The position numbers and the translations under genes were made by a program. A DNA stretch of 48,379 bases, taken from assembly GCA_025362735.1 (NCBI GenBank), contig JANYFL010000059.1, positions 1 to 48,379 on the forward strand. Reading direction: 5' to 3'. The notes beneath the pieces were generated by a model. That model was not told the origin of the DNA and did not search any database. It worked only from the letters and a program-made list of their open reading frames with translations. Positions 43,269-48,379 of this stretch are shown here, in pieces. The stretch comes from Betaproteobacteria bacterium (GTDB lineage: Bacteria > Pseudomonadota > Gammaproteobacteria > Burkholderiales > Burkholderiaceae_D). Every line of letters starts with the position of its first letter. Positions within the stretch are counted from its first letter, which is position 1.

Positions 43269-44252
43269 ATGAAATTACGTAATCTTTTGGCAACGGGTTG
43301 GGTATTGACCTGGCTGCTTACTTCAATGTTGTTGGCTCCGGTGTCCGCGGCGACTGCTGGCGTGGTCATCGTGCTCAACTCCGGCGATGCGACGGTCGAC
43401 GTTGTAGATGCGGTCACTCAGCAAGTGATTCGCAGCATCGACGTGGGCAAAGAACCGCATCATCTGATGGCTACGCCTGATGACAAATCCTTGCTGGTTG
43501 CCAGTTCGGCAGGTAATGGCCTGCTGTTTCTCGATCCCAAAACGGGCAATGTGCAGAAGACCGTCCCGGGTATCAATGACCCGTATCAACTTGCATTTTC
43601 ACCGGACCAGAAATGGTTTGTTGTGACCTGCTTGCGCATGAACCGGGTTGATATTTATCGTGCCGACGGCTTTCAACTCGTCAAGCGCATCCCCATCGCA
43701 AAAATGCCCAGTCATCTGGTGTTCTCAGCCGACAGCTCAACGGTCTTTGTGACCCTGCAAGGCAGCGATCAACTCGCGGCCATTGATGTGGCCACCCAGG
43801 CGATCAAATGGGTCATGCCGGTCGGCAAGCTGCCTGCGGGTATCTGGATTACTCCCGACGGCAATAAATTGATGGTCGGTATCATGGGTAAAAATTATGT
43901 CGATGTGATTGATTGGCGCACCCAGAAATCAGTTGGCCATGTCCAGACGGGTAATGGCGCGCACAACTTTTTGCCGATGGGTGACAGGCGGCATGTGCTC
44001 GTTTCCAATCGGGTTGCCAATACGGTTTCAATTGTTGATATGCAAGATTGGAAAAAAATCGCTGACATCAATGTTCCCGGTGGCCCCGACTGCATGGAGT
44101 TGAGCGCGGATGGCAAGACGCTTTACGTGACTTCCCGCTGGATCAAGAAGCTGGCCGTGATCGACATGAAAACACGGTTGGTCGTAAAAGAAATCGGCGT
44201 CGGGCGTTCACCACACGGGGTCTATTTCGATGCGCATGCGTCGAGGGTGTAG
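43269..44252 (+). CDS. YVTN/YncE-type beta-propeller protein, exported
   Basis: This 327-residue protein has a signal peptide (cleavage after VSA, about residue 28) and about seven propeller repeats of the YVTN type, for example KEPHHLMATPDDKSLLVAS, MPSHLVFSADSSTVFVT and GPDCMELSADGKTLYVTS. Such periplasmic propellers often bind ligands or partner enzymes and lack catalysis of their own. The start codon is unsure: 43269 gives the best signal peptide, 43242 is an alternative, and neither has a ribosome binding site. It overlaps the deacetylase gene by 23 bp, so the two are probably translationally coupled. Confidence 0.78.
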   Translation: MKLRNLLATGWVLTWLLTSMLLAPVSAATAGVVIVLNSGDATVDVVDAVTQQVIRSIDVGKEPHHLMATPDDKSLLVASSAGNGLLFLDPKTGNVQKTVPGINDPYQLAFSPDQKWFVVTCLRMNRVDIYRADGFQLVKRIPIAKMPSHLVFSADSSTVFVTLQGSDQLAAIDVATQAIKWVMPVGKLPAGIWITPDGNKLMVGIMGKNYVDVIDWRTQKSVGHVQTGNGAHNFLPMGDRRHVLVSNRVANTVSIVDMQDWKKIADINVPGGPDCMELSADGKTLYVTSRWIKKLAVIDMKTRLVVKEIGVGRSPHGVYFDAHASRV

Positions 44253-45021
44253 CCGCCTGGGTCTCGGTTTGATCTGCGCTCTTGGGGTTGTACAAAATGG
44301 CTTCAGCAGCTGTGGAGTTGGGCAGAAGCCGGTTTATATGACCTTCGATACCGGTAGTCAAAGCCAGGCTGAATTCATCCGCCAGGTCCTGAAAAAATAT
44401 GATGTGAAGGCCAGCTTCTTTTTGGCGAACGAGAAGACGGTGAATGGCGATTATTCGCTGGATACCACTTGGGCACCTTACTGGAAAGCACTGGTCGCTG
44501 ACGGTCATGCGTTTGGCACACATACCTTCGATCACGTTTATTTCAAATCGGATATTGGTTCGAACCAGGTCGAGGTAAGGCCGCAGTTTGGTCACAATGC
44601 CGGTAAGAGCATGAACTGGACTGGCCCCGAATATTGTGCTGAATTGAATCGCGTCAAAACTCGCTTCAAGGAATTGACGGGTACAGAACTCGATCCATTC
44701 TGGCGGGCGCCCGGTGGCAAGACCTCATCACGTCTAATCGCAATGGGTGAAGCCTGCGGCTACCATCATTTCGGCTGGGCCGATGCTGGTTTTCTTGGAG
44801 ATGAACTGCCCTCGGAAAAATATCCCAATGCAATGTTGTTGCAACGTGCACTGAATCACATTCAGCCCGGCGATATTGTCGTGGCGCATCTGGGTATCTG
44901 GTCGCGCAAAGATGCTTTCGCGCCGATGCTCGAACCATTGATCGCGGGCCTGAAACAGAAGGGATACTGTTTTGCGACGCTACGTGACTATCCTTTGAAT
45001 GCAAGTGCGACCAAGCCATGA
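44230..45021 (+). CDS. Polysaccharide deacetylase family protein (NodB homology), exported
   Basis: This 263-residue protein starts with a signal-like segment ending near CGVGQK (the C at about 28 might be a lipobox residue, but the context is poor). The carbohydrate esterase 4 fold shows MTFDTG with the catalytic base/metal aspartate, the zinc motif GTHTFDH and RAPGGKTSSRL. Such enzymes remove N-acetyl groups from cell-wall or exopolysaccharide sugars. Motif 1 reads TFDTG where most relatives have TFDDG, so one metal-site residue may differ. It overlaps both neighbours (23 bp before, ATGA after), in an operon with the propeller and the desaturase-like gene. Confidence 0.82.
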   Translation: MRMRRGCSRLGLGLICALGVVQNGFSSCGVGQKPVYMTFDTGSQSQAEFIRQVLKKYDVKASFFLANEKTVNGDYSLDTTWAPYWKALVADGHAFGTHTFDHVYFKSDIGSNQVEVRPQFGHNAGKSMNWTGPEYCAELNRVKTRFKELTGTELDPFWRAPGGKTSSRLIAMGEACGYHHFGWADAGFLGDELPSEKYPNAMLLQRALNHIQPGDIVVAHLGIWSRKDAFAPMLEPLIAGLKQKGYCFATLRDYPLNASATKP

Positions 45022-46079
45022 TGAACTGGATCGATTCAATTGCCGATGGTTTCAATTTATTTCTGGGCTGGCTGTTCCAGAGCACGGTCGAGCCCTTGCT
45101 GTTTCATCTCGATGGCTCCGGATTGCTCGAAGACGCCTATACCGGCACCGAACTCTTCCTGCTCGGTGCCATCCAGGTGATCGTGCTGTACTTGCTGCTG
45201 CGTCCATTGGAAGCATGGAAACCTGCTGAACAGTGGGCAGATCGCAAAGCCGTGCGGGTCGATGTCATGTATACCTTGCTGCACCGTCTGGGCCTGTTCA
45301 GCATGCTGATGTTTTTCATGCTCGATCCGGTCGTGGATCAATTGGCGAGTTGGGTTCGCCTGAACGGATTCCAGACCTACAATCTAGATGATGTGTGGCC
45401 AGGCGTCACGTCGATTCCATGGGTCTCTTTTCTGATTTATCTGGTCGTTCTGGATTTTTCTGGCTACTGGTTGCATCGCTGGCAACATCGCTTTAATTGG
45501 TGGTGGGCTTTGCACAGCCTGCATCACAGCCAGCGTCAGATGTCGCTGTGGACGGACAACCGCAATCACCTGCTCGATGACCTGATCAAGGATGCATTTT
45601 TTGCATTGCTTGCTCTGTTCATTGGCGTGCAGCCGGAGCAGTTTGTCATGCTGATCATGCTCGGGCGCTGCATTGAAAGCCTGCAACATGCCAACATCCG
45701 GCTATCATTCGGTCGATACGGCGAGCGCATTCTGGTGAGCCCCCGTTTCCACCGGCATCATCATGCGATAGGGACTGGCCACGAAGGCCGATATCAGGGC
45801 TGCAATTTTGCCGTGCTGTTTCCAGTTTGGGATGTCCTGTTCGGCACGGCCAATTTTGCGGCTGGTTTTCCTGCGACCGGCGTGCGTGACCAGTTGCCTG
45901 AGCCGGATGGAATAATGCGTAACTACGGTAAAGGCTTTTGGGCTCAGCAGTGGTTGGGGCTCAAGCGAATGATCAATCAAGACAAGCAACGTAACGAAAA
46001 ATATGGCAGAACAACTGAAGGAAAAGCGCTTTGGCCTGCTGATCATCGGCGACGAAATTCTCTCGGGAAAACGGACTGA
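45018..46079 (+). CDS. Sterol desaturase / fatty acid hydroxylase superfamily membrane protein
   Basis: This 353-residue protein has several membrane segments and the di-iron histidine clusters of the superfamily: HRWQH, HSLHH and HRHHH with a further HEGRY. Members hydroxylate or desaturate sterols, hopanoids, lipids or carotenoids with O2. The start overlaps the deacetylase stop as ATGA. The last 26 codons overlap the next gene by 77 bp, and that tail (from KYGRTTEGKA on) looks unlike the family, as if an older stop had been lost. The substrate is unknown. Confidence 0.85.
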   Translation: MMNWIDSIADGFNLFLGWLFQSTVEPLLFHLDGSGLLEDAYTGTELFLLGAIQVIVLYLLLRPLEAWKPAEQWADRKAVRVDVMYTLLHRLGLFSMLMFFMLDPVVDQLASWVRLNGFQTYNLDDVWPGVTSIPWVSFLIYLVVLDFSGYWLHRWQHRFNWWWALHSLHHSQRQMSLWTDNRNHLLDDLIKDAFFALLALFIGVQPEQFVMLIMLGRCIESLQHANIRLSFGRYGERILVSPRFHRHHHAIGTGHEGRYQGCNFAVLFPVWDVLFGTANFAAGFPATGVRDQLPEPDGIMRNYGKGFWAQQWLGLKRMINQDKQRNEKYGRTTEGKALWPADHRRRNSLGKTD

Positions 46080-46815
46080 TCAGCATTTAGCCAAAGTGAT
46101 TGCCATCTTGGGTGCGCGTGGATTGTCGCTCTCCTGGGCCCAGTATCTGAGTGATGATCCCAACCTGATCACCGCAACTTTGCGTCGCACCTTCGCGGGA
46201 AATGAAGTGGTGTTCTCAACCGGAGGAATCGGCGCCACACCGGACGATCACACGCGTCAATGCGCCGCTGCTGCATTGGGTGTTGGACTTCATCTTCACC
46301 CCGAAGCCGAACGCCTGATTACAGAACGGATTCGCGAGATGAATCAGGGTGTGCTGTCATCAGATGAAAATCGACAGCGCATGAAAATGGGTGAGTTCCC
46401 GATGGGCGCCAACATCATTCCAAATCCTTACAACCGTATCCCTGGCTTTCAATTGCATGAGCATTACTTTGTACCGGGCTTCCCCGTCATGGCGTGGCCG
46501 ATGCTGGAATGGGTGCTTGATCAATATTATGCCGATCACTTTCATCGCAGCCCGCAAGCCGAACGTGCGCTGCTGGTTTTTCATACTGCCGAATCCAGTC
46601 TCACGCCATTGATGGAACAGGTCGAAGCAAGTTTCCCGGGCATCAAGGTATTTAGTTTGCCGACGGTCGGTATCACTGCGCCCGATGGCACGCGATCACG
46701 TGGCTATATCGAGCTGGGAGTGAAGGGCGATGCCGATCGCGTCCCTGAAGCGTTCAGCATGTTGCGTAATGGCGTCGTAGCATTGAACGCACCCTTTGAA
46801 GAGCTAACCCAATAA
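46003..46815 (+). CDS. CinA/MoaB-like molybdopterin-binding domain protein
   Basis: This 270-residue protein has a MoCF-type domain (about 9-175) with IIGDEILSGKRTD and the loop FSTGGIGATPDDHTRQ, as in the N-terminal half of CinA and in MoaB/MogA. A second region (about 180-270) resembles the small domain after it in CinA-like proteins. The C-terminal nicotinamide-nucleotide amidase domain of full CinA is absent. A role as a pyrophosphatase-like housecleaning enzyme is possible; it is not assigned. It begins inside the preceding gene and ends 27 bp before queC. Confidence 0.82.
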   Translation: MAEQLKEKRFGLLIIGDEILSGKRTDQHLAKVIAILGARGLSLSWAQYLSDDPNLITATLRRTFAGNEVVFSTGGIGATPDDHTRQCAAAALGVGLHLHPEAERLITERIREMNQGVLSSDENRQRMKMGEFPMGANIIPNPYNRIPGFQLHEHYFVPGFPVMAWPMLEWVLDQYYADHFHRSPQAERALLVFHTAESSLTPLMEQVEASFPGIKVFSLPTVGITAPDGTRSRGYIELGVKGDADRVPEAFSMLRNGVVALNAPFEELTQ

Positions 46816-46842
46816 AATTTGTCGCTTGCTTTGATAGCTCCA

Positions 46843-47535
46843 ATGGAAAAATCAGCACTTGTCCTTTTCTCTGGTGGTCAGGATTCAACCACCTGCTTAG
46901 CCTGGGCGCTGTCACGCTACACAAAAGTAGAAACCATCGGCTTCGACTATGGACAGCGTCACGCAATAGAATTGGATTGTCGTCCGCGCGTGTTGAATAC
47001 ACTGCGCAAAGATTTTCCGGAATGGTCGGAACGGCTTGGCGAAGATCACATGATTGATCTGTCGGTGCTCGGGCACATCAGTGACACAGCGCTGACTTCC
47101 GAGGCCGCGATTCATCTCAATGAGAATGGCTTGCCCAATACTTTTGTGCCGGGACGCAATCTGCTGTTTCTCACACTCGCGGCTGCGTTGGCTTATCGCC
47201 GTCATATCACCGTGCTTGTTGGTGGGATGTGCGAGACCGATTTTTCGGGTTACCCGGACTGTCGCGATGAAACCATCCGCGCTTTGCAGCATGCGCTGAA
47301 TCTGGGGATGGAAACTCACTTCGATTTACAAACCCCGTTGATGTGGATCAACAAGGCGCAGACCTGGAAGTTGGCCGATGATCTGGGCGGATCATCCCTC
47401 ATCGAGTTGATCGTCGAGGAGACGCATACCTGTTACCTTGGTGATCGCACACGGCGTCATCGTTGGGGCTATGGTTGCGGTACTTGTCCTGCTTGCCAGT
47501 TGCGGGCGAACGGCTTTGAAAAATTCAAGGGCTGA
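46843..47535 (+). CDS. queC: 7-cyano-7-deazaguanine synthase
   Basis: This 230-residue enzyme converts 7-carboxy-7-deazaguanine to preQ0 with ATP and ammonia, in the queuosine pathway for tRNA. The PP-loop [10 protein letters not shown] near the start and the zinc cluster [22 protein letters not shown] at the end are diagnostic. The ATG at 46843 gives the normal length; a TTG at 46819 would add eight residues. No good ribosome binding site is seen for either, so it may depend on coupling with the upstream gene. Confidence 0.95.
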   Translation: MEKSALVLFSGGQDSTTCLAWALSRYTKVETIGFDYGQRHAIELDCRPRVLNTLRKDFPEWSERLGEDHMIDLSVLGHISDTALTSEAAIHLNENGLPNTFVPGRNLLFLTLAAALAYRRHITVLVGGMCETDFSGYPDCRDETIRALQHALNLGMETHFDLQTPLMWINKAQTWKLADDLGGSSLIELIVEETHTCYLGDRTRRHRWGYGCGTCPACQLRANGFEKFKG

Positions 47536-47560
47536 AGTCGTTTTCAACGACGGCTTCTTT
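47534..47560. terminator. Weak hairpin between convergent queC and cupin genes
   Basis: GTCGTT (47537-47542) and AACGAC (47546-47551) form a six-base stem, with outer GAA/TTC pairing and a short T-run on the plus strand. It overlaps the queC stop codon. This is a plausible but imperfect terminator. Confidence 0.35.
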
Positions 47561-47577
47561 GAATTGAACAAGCCGCT

Positions 47578-47991
47578 TCAATACGGCGTTCCATCCTTGT
47601 GCGTAAATTTCCAGGCGCCCTGTACAAGGGTGGCAACCAGATCGTCGTCGGGATAACTCCCTTCGTCACCGGGCGTGCGGTCGCCGATCTCAAGATACCA
47701 AACGTCTTCCGTGGTTTCATTGAGAAGATTGTGGCCGTTACCCGTACCTGCTTTGAACCCCGCACACATCCCGGGCAAGAGTTGGGTGCGGCCTTCATCC
47801 GTGTGCAGCGTTGGCTGTCCCGAAAGGATGTAGACAAACTCATCTTGTCTGGAGTGCGCGTGGCGAAGGGCTGAGACGGCATTCGGCGCCAGACGTGTGA
47901 GATTGACACCAAAATTAGTGAGGCCGAACAGATCGCATGACGATGCACATAAAGATTGCATGCATGATGCGAGACATTGCTTGCCTGACAA
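47578..47991 (-). CDS. Cupin-domain protein, possibly truncated at its N-terminus
   Basis: This 137-residue frame has a clear single cupin barrel from about residue 20: FGVNLTRLAP, then HAHSRQDEFVYILSG with the metal-binding H/E pattern, LLPGMCAGF and GHNLLNE, and it ends WKFTHKDGTPY. Relatives known to me carry a longer N-terminus reading like GDxFGLTNFGVNL; here the first 19 residues (MSGKQCLASCMQSLCASSC) are cysteine-rich, start with TTG and do not resemble that. The 5' end may be damaged by an indel near 47935-47945 or replaced. Function of the family is unassigned. Confidence 0.65.
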   Translation of the reverse strand: MSGKQCLASCMQSLCASSCDLFGLTNFGVNLTRLAPNAVSALRHAHSRQDEFVYILSGQPTLHTDEGRTQLLPGMCAGFKAGTGNGHNLLNETTEDVWYLEIGDRTPGDEGSYPDDDLVATLVQGAWKFTHKDGTPY

Positions 47992-48064
47992 CGGATTGTT
48001 TAATTGATGAGGTTGGAAATAGCATGTTGCCTAGTGCTTTCAGTGTCGCTGAGGGTATAAAGCC

Positions 48065-48379
48065 TCAAACCCCAAAGACCAGTGGTACGGCGGTGCAACT
48101 GGCGAAACCGCATGATGATTGAACGTGCTCAACATAGGCGGAGTACTTGTTGATCTTGGAGACTGATGGGCTGTACCGGCAGGGCCATGATTGCTTCGAG
48201 GATGAGTAACCTGACGCCTTGCGCAGCAGTTGCTTTCGCCGCCAGGCTTGCAGGCCTGATTGCTGTTCATCATCAGCATTTGGGTCTGGGTATACGTATT
48301 CGCTGTCATCACCCGAATAACCAGATCCTCCGCGCAGAATTTGATCAGGAGCGATGATGTGCCCGCTTTCATCGAATTG
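48065..48379 (-). CDS. Open reading frame entering from the right edge (partial, unrecognised)
   Basis: A frame of 104 codons without an internal start runs from the window edge to a TGA at 48067-48065. Its early part is hydrophilic and Asp/Gly/Tyr-rich (FDESGHIIAPDQILRGGSGY, then EYVYPDPNADDEQQSG), which reads more like protein than the competing frame with an ATG at 48372. I recognise no domain. It could be the C-terminal end of a gene outside the window, or chance. Confidence 0.3.
   Translation of the reverse strand, partial: QFDESGHIIAPDQILRGGSGYSGDDSEYVYPDPNADDEQQSGLQAWRRKQLLRKASGYSSSKQSWPCRYSPSVSKINKYSAYVEHVQSSCGFASCTAVPLVFGV

Noticed and set aside
1..48379. CRISPR arrays, insertion sequences, rRNA or tRNA genes
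   Set aside because: No regularly spaced repeats, transposase frames or RNA-gene folds were found on reading; an automated scan could still find something small.

Overview
The window looks like a chromosomal segment of a betaproteobacterium of the order Burkholderiales, possibly near Oxalobacteraceae. This rests on the aceE-aceF-lpdA order with a lipoyl domain on the E3 subunit, a fused AAK/GNAT ArgA, a long HrpA, a YggX almost identical to betaproteobacterial forms and a PEP-CTERM protein. The lineage is inferred from gene content and was not tested by a search.

Layout: (1) 1-7140 is an accessory defence island. It holds the start of an abortive-infection-like gene at the left edge, an AbiE type IV toxin-antitoxin pair with a palindromic operator, a Gabija-like pair (OLD ATPase/TOPRIM plus UvrD-like helicase) and a P4-type integrase whose upstream repeats mark the island border. 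(2) 7141-12191, minus strand: folD, prlC, a secreted glutaredoxin-like protein and an FAD-linked oxidase. (3) 12192-20610: a 480-bp intergenic region with minus-strand terminators and a possible small RNA, then the pyruvate dehydrogenase operon aceE-aceF-lpdA, rpiA and phoU. (4) 20629-30112: membrane proteins (one frameshifted), YggX, a soluble NarX-type two-component pair, a Spy/LTXXQ-like periplasmic protein, argA and hrpA.

(5) 30120-41138 is the most unusual part. It is a co-directional run of an unknown exported protein, a SLOG-like nucleotide-sensor candidate, a caspase-like peptidase split by a one-base frameshift, a 2057-residue protein joining two alpha/beta-hydrolase domains, a CHAT protease and a TPR region to a histone-like lysine tail, a LysM/M15 peptidoglycan peptidase without a signal peptide, and a membrane-anchored TIR protein. 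Nearly every piece belongs to a family used in nucleotide-triggered immunity or regulated cell death, so the run is proposed as one multi-effector conflict system. (6) 41159-48379 returns to ordinary cargo: a small charged protein, a PEP-CTERM phytase-like esterase, an operon of a YVTN propeller, a polysaccharide deacetylase, a sterol-desaturase-like hydroxylase and a CinA/MoaB-like protein, then queC, a cupin and an open frame running off the right edge.

No rRNA, tRNA, CRISPR array or insertion sequence was seen. Two genes carry single-base frameshifts (near 21083-21090 and 32181-32192). Without the reads, assembly error cannot be separated from real decay or recoding.
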